DNA from: REEB470 sp032117095
Lineage (GTDB): Bacteria; Bacillota; Bacilli; Paenibacillales; YIM-B00363
DNA length: 60,732 nt
Direction of reading: 5' to 3'
Assembly: GCA_032117095.1 (NCBI GenBank)
Contig: JAULZZ010000035.1
Coordinates: 1-60,732, forward strand
The notes beneath the pieces were generated by a model that was not told the DNA's origin, made no database searches, and worked only from the letters and a program-made list of their open reading frames with translations. The position numbers and the translations under genes are program-made. Of the stretch, positions 17,695-25,970 are shown in pieces; within the stretch, counting starts at the first letter, position 1, and every line of letters begins with the position of its first letter.

Positions 17695-18456
17695 TTGGGC
17701 AAAATCGTGGGCATCACGAATCAAAAAGGAGGTGTAGGAAAAACTACAACCTCGGTCAATTTATCAGCCTCCTTGGCGAAATTAGGGAAGAAAGTGCTTT
17801 TGGTGGACATTGATCCACAAGGGAATTCGACGAGCGGGGTTGGCATTAGCAAGGCCGACGTGCCGTTTTGTATGTATGATGTGTTGATCAATGGCATTCA
17901 CCCAAAAGATGCGACAATCGAAACGCAAATGGCCAATTTTAAGATCATTCCAGCGACGATCCAACTCGCAGGGGCTGAAATCGAACTCGTACCAACGTTT
18001 TCGCGAGAAATTCGACTTCGGCAAGCGCTTCATCTGATCCGCCACCAATATGACTATATTATTATCGATTGCCCTCCATCACTCGGCATTCTAACGATCA
18101 ATGCATTAACAGCTACGGATTCCATTATTATTCCAATCCAATGCGAGTATTATGCGCTTGAAGGGTTGAGTCAGTTGCTCAACACGGTGAGACTCGTGCA
18201 AAAGCACTTGAATACGACGTTGCAAATCGAGGGTGTTTTACTCACCATGCTCGATGCGCGCACAAACTTAGGCATTCAGGTTATCGAAGAAGTGAAGAAG
18301 TATTTTCAAGAAAAAGTGTACAAAACGATCATTTCTCGCAATGTGCGATTAAGCGAAGCGCCGAGTCACGGACAAGCAATCTTAACCTACGATCCGCGCT
18401 CCAAAGGAGCGGAAATGTATCTGGAGTTTGCGAAGGAAGTGATCGCCAGTGAGTAA
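17695..18456 (+). CDS. soj: chromosome partitioning ATPase Soj/ParA
   Basis: A 253-aa deviant-Walker ATPase acting with Spo0J in origin segregation and DnaA control. The Walker A is KGGVGKTTTSVN with the signature lysine; LLVDIDPQGN and IIIDCPPSLG follow. The start is most likely TTG at 17695: AAGGAGG is eight bases upstream and the protein then begins GKIVGITNQKGG, exactly where Bacillus Soj begins. An ATG at 17668 overlaps the end of noc and would add nine residues. The stop overlaps spo0J by 8 bases. Confidence 0.95.
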   Translation: MGKIVGITNQKGGVGKTTTSVNLSASLAKLGKKVLLVDIDPQGNSTSGVGISKADVPFCMYDVLINGIHPKDATIETQMANFKIIPATIQLAGAEIELVPTFSREIRLRQALHLIRHQYDYIIIDCPPSLGILTINALTATDSIIIPIQCEYYALEGLSQLLNTVRLVQKHLNTTLQIEGVLLTMLDARTNLGIQVIEEVKKYFQEKVYKTIISRNVRLSEAPSHGQAILTYDPRSKGAEMYLEFAKEVIASE

Positions 18457-19300
18457 AGGGTTGGGGCGTGGGCTTGATGCATTAATCCCGTCACTGCGTG
18501 TGGATGAACACGATCAGATTGTGGAAATTCCAATGGGTGAGCTAAGAGCCAATCCGTATCAGCCACGCAAGCATTTTGAGCAAGCCGCCCTCGAAGAGCT
18601 GGCGCAGTCCATTCAGGAGCATGGCGTGATACAGCCAATCATTGTGCGAAAAGTGTTAAAAGGATACGAGATTATCGCAGGGGAACGTCGATGGCGCGCC
18701 TCCACCCTTTGCGAAAAAGAAACGATCCCTGCGGTCATCCGACACTTAACTGATCGTCAAGTGATGGAAGTGGCTTTGATCGAAAATGTACAGCGTGCGG
18801 ACTTAAATGCGTTGGAAATTGCTACGGCGTACCATCATATCATGGACACATTCGCCTTGACACAAGAACAATTGGCAGTGCGCGTCGGAAAATCTAGGTC
18901 GCACGTCGCCAATATGTTGCGGTTGTTGCGGTTGCCAGAAGGACTCAAACAACATGTTTCACGTGGAACATTGACCATGGGTCATGTGCGGGCGATCGTT
19001 GGCATGAAGGAAGACGACGAAATGATCGCATTGGGGGAAGCCGCAGTGTCAGGGCAATGGAGTGTGCGTCAGTTAGAGAAAGCGGTCACAGAAAAAGAAC
19101 AACGCCCACTATCACGGCCAGCAGGTGCGGGGAGACCGAAGTCCCCCCATATGCAAGCGATAGAGGAGCGGTTGCGCCAGCAATTGCAAGCGAGAGTGCA
19201 AATCCAAACAAAAGGACAAGCCGAACGTGGCAAAATCGAGATTACATACCAATCTGCAGAGCAACTGCAACGCATTGTTGATCGCATGCTTCGTGAATAG
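18449..19300 (+). CDS. spo0J: chromosome partitioning protein Spo0J/ParB
   Basis: A 283-aa ParB-family CTPase that loads at parS and spreads. It begins SKGLGRGLDALIPSL, the ParB signature, then has IIAGERRWRA, ALIENVQRADLNALE (CTP-binding region) and the helix-turn-helix EQLAVRVGKSRSHVANMLRLL. It starts with GTG and overlaps soj by 8 bases. A parS site lies inside the gene (18955-18970), as in B. subtilis spo0J. Confidence 0.96.
   Translation: MSKGLGRGLDALIPSLRVDEHDQIVEIPMGELRANPYQPRKHFEQAALEELAQSIQEHGVIQPIIVRKVLKGYEIIAGERRWRASTLCEKETIPAVIRHLTDRQVMEVALIENVQRADLNALEIATAYHHIMDTFALTQEQLAVRVGKSRSHVANMLRLLRLPEGLKQHVSRGTLTMGHVRAIVGMKEDDEMIALGEAAVSGQWSVRQLEKAVTEKEQRPLSRPAGAGRPKSPHMQAIEERLRQQLQARVQIQTKGQAERGKIEITYQSAEQLQRIVDRMLRE
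18955..18970. promoter_or_regulatory. parS centromere site within spo0J
   Basis: TGTTTCACGTGGAACA, matching the parS consensus with a single asymmetric position. It encodes part of the Spo0J helix region following the DNA-binding domain. Together with the site at 16742-16757 it gives two parS sites 2.2 kb apart. Confidence 0.93.
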
Positions 19301-19310
19301 GGGGTGAAAA

Positions 19311-20468
19311 ATGCGAGAAAAAGTATGTTATTTGGACAACGCAGCGACAACATGGCCAAAACCGCCCGAAGTTGTGGAGGCTGTTCGACAGGCGTTGACA
19401 GCGGAGATGGGGAGTCCTGGCAGAGGTAGTCACCGCATGGCAATGTGTGCGAGCAAACTTGTCTATGCGACTCGTGTAAAGATCGCGCAGCGCATTCACG
19501 CCTCTCGCGAAACGGACATCCTGTTCACAGCCAACGCAACGCAAGCGCTGAATCTTGCGCTGTTCGGGGCGATTGGTGCAGGGGAACACGTCTTAAGCAC
19601 AGCGATGGAGCACAATGCGGTGAGGCGTCCTCTGGAATGGTTGCGTCGTCATCGTCAGGTGGAGGTGAGCTACATTGCATACAATCCGCATTGCCTTTTC
19701 GAAGCAGTGGTGTGGGAACGGGAAATTCGTCCGCATACACGCTGGATGGTTGTCAATCACGCTTCGAATGTTCTCGGATCGATCATGCCGCTCGCGGAGA
19801 TCGCTGCCTTTGCCCGAAAACATCAGTTGAAGACAATTGTGGACACCGCACAAACGCTCGGGACGGTAGAGGTCGATGTGCGAAAGTGGGGCATCGATTT
19901 ATTGGCATTTGCGGGACATAAAAGTTTGTATGGACCACAAGGGACAGGGGGGTTGTACGTCGCACCACACATCGCATTGACTCCGTTCATCCATGGGGGA
20001 ACAGGGGGTGCGTCATTGGAAATGCAACAACCACGCACGCGTCCGGAAGGATACGAGGCGGGGACGTTGAACGTGCCAGGCATTGCAGGGTTGCATGCGG
20101 CGTTGCAATGGATGGAAGAAAAATCATGCGAACAAACTAACGAACATGAATGGCGGTTGACGCAACAGGCGATCGACCAACTGCAACGACTGCCAAGGGT
20201 GCAGGTGTTGGGTCCCGCATTGGGGGAACCGCGCACGGGGTTGGTATCTTTTTATGTTGACGGGATGGACAGCGCACATATCGCGTATCGGTTGGACCGG
20301 CAGTACAACATTGCCGTGCGTGCGGGGTTGCATTGTGCGCCTGCTGCGCATGAGGCCGTCCATACGCTCGATACGGGCGCAGTGCGGTGGAGTGTGGGGG
20401 TATACAATGATGAGTCCGATATTGCGTATGCGATTCGTGCGTTGCAAGAAATTTTAGCCGCGGATTAG
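19311..20468 (+). CDS. class V aminotransferase / cysteine desulfurase-like protein
   Basis: A 385-aa PLP enzyme of the cysteine desulfurase family. The PLP lysine is in FAGHKSLYGPQG (about residue 205), and a candidate active-site cysteine is in RAGLHCAPAAHE near residue 343. Other family motifs are LDNAATTWPKP at the N-terminus and NATQALNLAL. It resembles the group encoded beside DUF3343 genes in Firmicutes rather than the IscS or SufS of Fe-S assembly; no scaffold gene is adjacent. The true sulfur acceptor is unknown. It follows spo0J by 10 bases and precedes a DUF3343 gene by 33, so the pair likely works together. Confidence 0.88.
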   Translation: MREKVCYLDNAATTWPKPPEVVEAVRQALTAEMGSPGRGSHRMAMCASKLVYATRVKIAQRIHASRETDILFTANATQALNLALFGAIGAGEHVLSTAMEHNAVRRPLEWLRRHRQVEVSYIAYNPHCLFEAVVWEREIRPHTRWMVVNHASNVLGSIMPLAEIAAFARKHQLKTIVDTAQTLGTVEVDVRKWGIDLLAFAGHKSLYGPQGTGGLYVAPHIALTPFIHGGTGGASLEMQQPRTRPEGYEAGTLNVPGIAGLHAALQWMEEKSCEQTNEHEWRLTQQAIDQLQRLPRVQVLGPALGEPRTGLVSFYVDGMDSAHIAYRLDRQYNIAVRAGLHCAPAAHEAVHTLDTGAVRWSVGVYNDESDIAYAIRALQEILAAD

Positions 20469-20501
20469 CAGTTCCCAATAAGAGATGGGAGTGCGAAAAA
20501 A

Positions 20502-20777
20502 ATGCAATATTTGATTGCTTTTCATTCGACGCAACAGGCGATACGACTAGAAACTCTTTTGGATTACTATGAAATTTATAACGAGGTGCAACCTACGCCA
20601 AAAGCAATTACAGCGGGATGTGCGCTTTCTATCGCCGTGGAGGAAACACAATGGGACGCGGCCCAGCAGATTATTCGAAGCGAACAAGTTGCGGTGTATG
20701 GTGTTTTTTTGTGGGATACGGCGACGGCGCAATATCAGTGGGTATGGGGTGGCTGTCGCGAACAAGACGGGGAGTAG
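20502..20777 (+). CDS. DUF3343 family protein
   Basis: A 91-aa protein beginning MQYLIAFHSTQQAIRLE, the typical start of DUF3343 proteins ('hsT..Ai..E'), followed by a short ferredoxin-like region with TAGCALSIAV. Family members are often next to class V aminotransferase / SirA-type sulfur-transfer genes, as here, which suggests a role in sulfur handling with the upstream desulfurase. Function is not established. Confidence 0.75.
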   Translation: MQYLIAFHSTQQAIRLETLLDYYEIYNEVQPTPKAITAGCALSIAVEETQWDAAQQIIRSEQVAVYGVFLWDTATAQYQWVWGGCREQDGE

Positions 20778-20857
20778 ACATGAAGTGTGCCGAAAACACG
20801 GTGTGCAGTAAGCATGGTGTGGTAGCAAAAATGTTTTTCGGACGGCGGTTTGTTCAT

Positions 20858-20886
20858 TTGCAAGTGGGGGCAGTGCATGATATACT
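20858..20886 (+). promoter_or_regulatory. promoter of tRNA-Ser
   Basis: TTGCAA (20858-20863), 17-base spacer, TATACT (20881-20886). It ends 19 bases before the tRNA gene. Transcription may continue into rpsF, which has no other clear promoter. Confidence 0.6.
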
Positions 20887-20905
20887 AGTCAATGTTGTCT
20901 GAAAT

Positions 20906-20996
20906 GGAAAGGTACCCAAGAGGCCCAAGGGGGTTGACTCGAAATCAACTAGGCGTCGCGAGGCGTGCGTGGGTTCGAATCCCACTCTTTCCGCCA
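20906..20996 (+). tRNA. tRNA-Ser (anticodon CGA)
   Basis: A 91-base class II tRNA with a 7-bp acceptor stem (GGAAAGG / TCTTTCC), a long variable arm as in serine tRNAs, GGTTCGAATCC in the T arm, and an encoded CCA end. The anticodon loop is CTCGAAA, giving CGA, which reads UCG. A U-G pair closes the acceptor stem. It lies between the DUF3343 gene and rpsF. Confidence 0.93.
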
Positions 20997-21078
20997 TATC
21001 ACGCAAGCTATCGAGATGTCGTGCTTGCTCCTTGCTCTACGCAGACGTAGGGCCTTAGTCCATGAGGAGGTGAACAGT

Positions 21079-21366
21079 GTGCGCAAATACGAAGTCATGT
21101 ATATCATCCGTTCAAATGTAGAAGAAGAAACTGTCCAAGCGATCAACGACAAATTTCAAGCGATATTATCAAACGGTGGCACGATTACCGACATGAATGT
21201 AATGGGAAAACGAAGGTTAGCCTATGAGATTAATGATTTTCGCGATGGGATTTATGTACTGATTCACTTTGAAGCGGGGACCTCCACCGTCCGTGAGTTG
21301 GATCGGGTGATGCGCATTACAGATGAAGTCATGCGGTTTTTGATCGTACAAGACGTCGCATCTTAG
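21079..21366 (+). CDS. rpsF: 30S ribosomal protein S6
   Basis: A 95-aa protein of the small subunit. It starts (V)RKYEVMYIIRSNVEEE and contains GKRRLAYEINDFRDGIYVLIHF, the family core, cited here only in part. The start is GTG at 21079 with GAGGAGGTG nine bases upstream. A small hairpin CTACG/CGTAG in the leader (about 21036-21051) might be part of an S6:S18 control element, but I cannot confirm it. It forms a unit with ssb and rpsR. Confidence 0.95.
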   Translation: MRKYEVMYIIRSNVEEETVQAINDKFQAILSNGGTITDMNVMGKRRLAYEINDFRDGIYVLIHFEAGTSTVRELDRVMRITDEVMRFLIVQDVAS

Positions 21367-21528
21367 GGGAAGACAATGCGACTGCGAAAGCAGGGTATAT
21401 CCGAGGTGTGCGAGAAATCCGTGTAAAAAGGCAGTCTCAGAAAGACGATTAGGCCGTCCAACGTACGACAACACACGGTTACAGCGCAAATCGGCAACAT
21501 TTTTCATACTATGAAAGAGGGGATTATG

Positions 21529-21996
21529 ATGCTTAATCGTGTTGTGTTGATTGGACGACTTACGCGTGATCCAGAATTGCGTTATACGGCATCGGGCATT
21601 GCGGTTGCGCAATTTACGATCGCAATCGATCGGACGTATAGCAATACACAAGGTGAAAAGGAAACCGACTTCATCCCGATCGTCGTGTGGAGGCAACAAG
21701 CAGAACTATGTGCAAACTATTTGCGCAAAGGACGACTCGCTGCCGTAGAAGGACGGATGCAAGTGCGTAATTATGAGAACAACGAAGGGCGCAAAGTATA
21801 CATCACCGAAGTCGTGGCAGACAACGTCCGTTTTCTGGAGTCCAATCGGGAGCGGGACACGACAGCGGGCGAAACAGAGGGGGCATCGCCAAACAAAGAA
21901 CGGGGTTCTTCGCCACCGCCGTCACGCAGTTATGGCGATCCTTTTGTGGGAGAAGGGAAACCTGTTCATTTGACAGAAGACGACTTGCCTTTCTGA
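21529..21996 (+). CDS. ssb: single-stranded DNA-binding protein
   Basis: A 155-aa OB-fold protein that coats single-stranded DNA. The OB fold starts MLNRVVLIGRLTRDPELRYT and includes the WRQQAELCANYLRKG region. The C-terminus ends EDDLPF, the tail that binds partner proteins such as PriA and RecQ. A proline-rich linker (SPPPSRSYGDP) lies between. ATGs at 21511, 21526 and 21529 are in frame; GAGGGG favours 21526 or 21529. The order rpsF-ssb-rpsR is standard. Confidence 0.95.
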   Translation: MLNRVVLIGRLTRDPELRYTASGIAVAQFTIAIDRTYSNTQGEKETDFIPIVVWRQQAELCANYLRKGRLAAVEGRMQVRNYENNEGRKVYITEVVADNVRFLESNRERDTTAGETEGASPNKERGSSPPPSRSYGDPFVGEGKPVHLTEDDLPF

Positions 21997-22044
21997 GTGG
22001 ATGGAACTTTGTGGGAATGAAGTTGTGGGGGAGGAGGATGCTAG

Positions 22045-22320
22045 GTGTCAGAACAACAAGGAGAACGTTTTGAACGTAGTGAACGTAAATTTAGCCGAAA
22101 CAAGCGTGGGGGCAAAAGACGCAAAGTTTGTTATTTTAAGAGCAACAAAGTGGCGCATATCGATTATAAAGATGTTGATTTGTTGCGCAAGTTTATTAGT
22201 GAGCGGGGGAAAATATTGCCCCGTCGTGTAACGGGTACATCAGCAAAGTACCAAAGACCACTGACCATTGCCATTAAGCGTGCACGCCAAATGGCATTGC
22301 TCCCGTATACGACAGAATAA
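22045..22320 (+). CDS. rpsR: 30S ribosomal protein S18
   Basis: A 91-aa protein that pairs with S6 in the 30S platform. The family core is visible: KVCYFKSNKVAHIDYKDVDL, then RRVTGTSAKYQRPLTIAIKR in part. The basic N-terminal extension (ERFERSERKFSRNKRGGKRR) is longer than in B. subtilis. The start is GTG. A terminator follows. Confidence 0.94.
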   Translation: MSEQQGERFERSERKFSRNKRGGKRRKVCYFKSNKVAHIDYKDVDLLRKFISERGKILPRRVTGTSAKYQRPLTIAIKRARQMALLPYTTE

Positions 22321-22340
22321 TTACAGTTTCGCTACGCAGC

Positions 22341-22376
22341 GACCGTGCTCTTTATAAAGGGGTGCGGTCTTTCACA
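22341..22376 (+). terminator. terminator after rpsR
   Basis: Stem GACCGTGCTCTTT / AAAGGGGTGCGGTC with G-U pairs, then TTTC. The T-run is short, so it may be weak. It would end the rpsF-ssb-rpsR unit. Confidence 0.55.
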
Positions 22377-22447
22377 TTGACCACTGCCAACAGGGGACAC
22401 AAGGGGGCATGAAGACAGTTGCGCAACGAGTACGAAACACTGAGTAA

Positions 22448-22550
22448 TACTAAACACTGATTAAAAACGTCCATACCAAGAGCCCCATTTCACAAGAAAT
22501 CACTGTGCTTTTTAACCAATAGGATTCCTGAATTCAATCAGTGTTTAGTA
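22448..22550 (+). repeat. family A repeat (copy 1)
   Basis: A 103-bp element with matching ends TACTAAACACTGATT and AATCAGTGTTTAGTA. The interior (TTTCACAAGAAATCACTGTG, TTTTTAACCAATAGG) recurs at 29471-29570, 30223-30324, 32309-32412 and 36614-36713. It fills most of the gap before yybS. The sequence just after it (GTATTCAAATCGTGTTTCGTAT) looks like the end of a second, diverged copy. The 293-base gap 22321-22613 otherwise holds only the rpsR terminator. Confidence 0.8.
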
Positions 22551-22613
22551 TAATAGGACAGCTGTATTCAAATCGTGTTTCGTATAGGCGGAAGAAACGA
22601 GGGGATTAGGAAG

Positions 22614-23546
22614 GTGCCTCGCGTCGTATTGTCACGGGTGACTTGGTTGTGGAGTGTGATTTATGTTCTAGGGTATGTGCTGTGTTCTACGGGATTCGGG
22701 TATGGCGTGATCGGCATGATGTGTGCGTTTGCAGTGAGCGGTGTCGTCTTGTTCCCTTGGGGAGTTTCCCTTGGTGTCATTGTTGGCGTGCCCGTTGTAT
22801 GGGAACTGTATTTGGGGCGTTCCGTGGAATTTTTGATGTTCATACTTACATTTTTAGCGGGTACTTCCCTTTTTATGGGCGGATGTTATCGGGTTCTCCG
22901 TAGTTCGATCGAAGTTTTGCGGAGTACTGCCGTATATTTGGTTGTGATGCAAATCGTGTGGGTATCATGGTGGGCGATGACGGACAAAACGATTCATCAA
23001 AGGGTGTTGGCGGTACGCGAGGCAGCGCAATGGGTTTCGGGCGTGCTGATCGATGAAAATCGCTATTCGCAGCTGTCGGGGGACGTACTGTCGTTGATGA
23101 CGACGTTGTTGCCTTTTATGATGTTTTGTATTGCGCTGGCAAGTGTTACAATCATTCATGCAGGGGTACGTCTTTTTACGAGAGGTAGGTCACCAAAAGT
23201 TGCCCCATTGCCTGCGATCACCCAGTGGCAGTTGCATCCTATTTTTATTTGGCTCTATTTGGCTGTGATGGTTTTGGATATTTTCGCAGAAAACGAATCA
23301 TTACGGTATAGCGTACTCGTTGTACGAAATGCAGTTCCTGTAGGGCTCGTGCTGTTTTCGATTCAAGGCGTAGCATTTATTTTTTTTGTGGCGATGCGGT
23401 ATCGACAGCATTGGTTGCCGTGGATGGTGTTCGTGGGTAGCTTGTGCATTCCGTTACCCTTTGTCGTTACCCTCTACAGTATGCTCGGCATCATGGATAC
23501 GGCTTTTCCGTTGCGCCAACGGATGCTAAAATCAAGCAAAAAGTGA
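22614..23546 (+). CDS. yybS: YybS family membrane protein (DUF2232)
   Basis: A polytopic membrane protein of about 310 aa with roughly eight hydrophobic segments. Position directly before gdpP and rplI identifies it as YybS. DUF2232 proteins are of unknown function. Two starts are possible: GTG at 22575, which lies within repeat-derived sequence, and GTG at 22614, which has GAGGGG about eight bases upstream; I chose the second. Confidence 0.8.
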   Translation: MPRVVLSRVTWLWSVIYVLGYVLCSTGFGYGVIGMMCAFAVSGVVLFPWGVSLGVIVGVPVVWELYLGRSVEFLMFILTFLAGTSLFMGGCYRVLRSSIEVLRSTAVYLVVMQIVWVSWWAMTDKTIHQRVLAVREAAQWVSGVLIDENRYSQLSGDVLSLMTTLLPFMMFCIALASVTIIHAGVRLFTRGRSPKVAPLPAITQWQLHPIFIWLYLAVMVLDIFAENESLRYSVLVVRNAVPVGLVLFSIQGVAFIFFVAMRYRQHWLPWMVFVGSLCIPLPFVVTLYSMLGIMDTAFPLRQRMLKSSKK

Positions 23547-23555
23547 GGAAAACCA

Positions 23556-25514
23556 ATGCAAAAAGCCGTGTCGTCATTTTCGACGCATGTGGTTATGGCC
23601 GGCAATGCGTTGCTGTTGCTGGGGGTGGCAACTAGTTTGTGGTGGATTTCAACGGCATTCGCCATTCCAGCGACTTTTTTTGCAGTGGGGTGGAGTGGGT
23701 ATGGGTATTATGTGCATTGGAAAAATCGTCAAGCGTGGCGTGCGTACATCCTGACGCTTTCGCATCGGGTCAAGCGCGCCGCCTCAGAGGTGATCGGGGA
23801 ACTGCCGATCGGCATCGTGCTCTATGACGAAGAACGGAAAATTGAGTGGCACAACCGGTGGCTTACCCAGATCACCCAGCGAGACAGCTTGCAAGGGGTA
23901 TTCATCCACGAGCTTTTCCCAGAGACGAAGTTGCAAAAACTGCGAGAAACGACGTACCGTCTCGACACCAATGAAAAGATTTTGCGGCTTTTGCACCGCG
24001 CAGACGATCGGTTGCTGTTCGTATTTGACATTACGGATTATGCGACGCTGCAACAAAAATATGAGGACGACCGACTTGCATTGGGGCTACTCGTCATTGA
24101 TAACATCGATGAAGTGACCCAAGGGATGGATGACCAAACGAAAAGTATGACGATGGCAAAAGTGACGACCGTGATCAATGAATACGCAACAAAGCACCAT
24201 GTGTACATCCGCCGTACTGCCTCAGACCGTTACGTGTTCTTACTTAGTCACAAAGATCTCGTGCGGCTCGAAAAAAGTCGTTTTGATGTGTTGGACGAAG
24301 TCAAAGAGGCGACCGCCCACCTGAAACTGCCGATCACGATTAGTTTGGGCATTGCTGCGGGCTATGATGATTTGATCGCACTCGGAGCCGTCGCACAAAC
24401 GGGACTCGATATTGCCCTCAGCCGAGGGGGCGATCAAGTCGCCGTGAAAAATCACGACCGACTCACGTTTTATGGGGGACGCTCCAATGCAGTTGAAAAA
24501 CGCACAAAAGTACGTGCGCGGGTTATTTCCCATGCGTTGCGCGACTTAATTCGCGAAAGTGACCAAGTCATTGTCATGGGACATCGGCAACCAGACATGG
24601 ATTCGATCGGCGCAGCGATCGGCATCTTACGGGCCTCCCAAGCGTTGGGCATTGAGGCGCACCTCATTTTGGAAGGCAGCAATCCGGCGATCGAGCGGTT
24701 ACTCGAAGTCGTTGCACAAGACAAAACGATGAGTCAACGCTTTATGTCGCCGATGCTGGGATTAGAACGCATGACGATGCGCTCGCTCGTCGTCGTCGTC
24801 GACACACACAAATCGACGTTGTTGGCGGAGCCGAAGTTTTTGCAACTGTCCAAGCGCACGGTCATTATTGACCACCATCGTCGTGGGGAAGATTTTATCG
24901 GGGAAGCGACATTGGTGTATATGGAGCCTTATGCCTCCTCGGCGAGTGAATTGGTAGCAGAGCTATTGCCCTATATGACGGAGAACATGGACGTAGGCAA
25001 AATTGAGGCGACAGCGTTGTTGGCGGGCATTGTGACGGATACGAATAGTTTTTCCGTACGTACGGGTTCGCGGACGTATGAAGCCGCAGCGTATTTGCGC
25101 CGTAACGGGGCGGATTCGGCACTCATCCAACATATGCTCAAAGATCAGCTGGCGGATTATTTGCTCAAAGCGGATATGATACGAAATACGCAACTCGTGT
25201 GTGAACGGTATGCGGTGACGGCATCGAATCCCGGCGTACGGTATTCACAATTGATGATCGCCCAAGTCGCCGACACGTTGTTGGCAATGCGTGGCATTGT
25301 CGCCTCGTTTGTCGTCAGTGAACGGACAGATGGGCTGATCCACGTCAGTGCACGTTCCCTAGGAGAGGTAAATGTACAACTGATGATGGAACAAATGGGG
25401 GGGGGAGGGCACCTCACCAATGCCGCGGTGCAATGCGAAGGCACGCTCCAAGACGTGTTGCAGCGGGTGCTTGCCCATATACACTACTATGAAAAACGAG
25501 AGGAGGCCCCATAG
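23556..25514 (+). CDS. gdpP: cyclic-di-AMP phosphodiesterase GdpP
   Basis: A 652-aa membrane enzyme that degrades c-di-AMP, which controls potassium and osmolyte uptake. Two N-terminal membrane segments (about residues 11-50) are followed by a PAS-like region, a degenerate GGDEF domain, and the DHH/DHHA1 catalytic part. DHH motifs: MGHRQPDMDSIGAAIG, DTHKS, IDHHRRGEDF; the DHHA1 end has GGGGHLTNAA. The start ATG has GAGG upstream. It lies between yybS and rplI as in B. subtilis, and the stop touches the rplI start. Confidence 0.94.
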   Translation: MQKAVSSFSTHVVMAGNALLLLGVATSLWWISTAFAIPATFFAVGWSGYGYYVHWKNRQAWRAYILTLSHRVKRAASEVIGELPIGIVLYDEERKIEWHNRWLTQITQRDSLQGVFIHELFPETKLQKLRETTYRLDTNEKILRLLHRADDRLLFVFDITDYATLQQKYEDDRLALGLLVIDNIDEVTQGMDDQTKSMTMAKVTTVINEYATKHHVYIRRTASDRYVFLLSHKDLVRLEKSRFDVLDEVKEATAHLKLPITISLGIAAGYDDLIALGAVAQTGLDIALSRGGDQVAVKNHDRLTFYGGRSNAVEKRTKVRARVISHALRDLIRESDQVIVMGHRQPDMDSIGAAIGILRASQALGIEAHLILEGSNPAIERLLEVVAQDKTMSQRFMSPMLGLERMTMRSLVVVVDTHKSTLLAEPKFLQLSKRTVIIDHHRRGEDFIGEATLVYMEPYASSASELVAELLPYMTENMDVGKIEATALLAGIVTDTNSFSVRTGSRTYEAAAYLRRNGADSALIQHMLKDQLADYLLKADMIRNTQLVCERYAVTASNPGVRYSQLMIAQVADTLLAMRGIVASFVVSERTDGLIHVSARSLGEVNVQLMMEQMGGGGHLTNAAVQCEGTLQDVLQRVLAHIHYYEKREEAP

Positions 25515-25970
25515 GTGAAAGTCATTTTGCTTCAAGATGTGAAAGGGATCGGAAAAAAGGGCGATACGAAAGAAGTGCCCGATGGGTATGCAACGAATTA
25601 TTTGTTCCCGCAAAAAAAAGCGCAGCAAGCGGCATTCGGCATTGTAAAAACGATGGAAAATCAAAAACAAGCACAACAACGAAGAAAAGAGCAACAATTG
25701 GTTGAAGCGCAACAGCTGGCTGCCAAGCTGGAACAACTGGTGATTACGATCACGGCGAAAGCAGGCGAAAAAGGGCGGTTATTCGGTGCGATCACGAACA
25801 AACAACTTGCCGAGGAACTCGAAAAAATCAACATTTCGATCGACAAACGCGACATTGTGCTCGACCCACCCATTCGGACGATTGGGCAAACATGCGTACG
25901 CATTAAGGTGTTTCCAACCGTGACAGCGAACTTAACGGTGCACGTCGTCGCCCAAGGACCAAATCCATGA
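25515..25970 (+). CDS. rplI: 50S ribosomal protein L9
   Basis: A 151-aa protein of the large subunit. The N-terminal domain is typical (MKVILLQDVKGIGKKGD, then DGYATNYLFP), joined by a long charged helix to the C-terminal domain with GRLFGAITNKQLAEEL. The start is GTG directly after the gdpP stop, with GAGGAGG eight bases upstream. The end overlaps dnaC by 4 bases. Confidence 0.96.
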   Translation: MKVILLQDVKGIGKKGDTKEVPDGYATNYLFPQKKAQQAAFGIVKTMENQKQAQQRRKEQQLVEAQQLAAKLEQLVITITAKAGEKGRLFGAITNKQLAEELEKINISIDKRDIVLDPPIRTIGQTCVRIKVFPTVTANLTVHVVAQGPNP

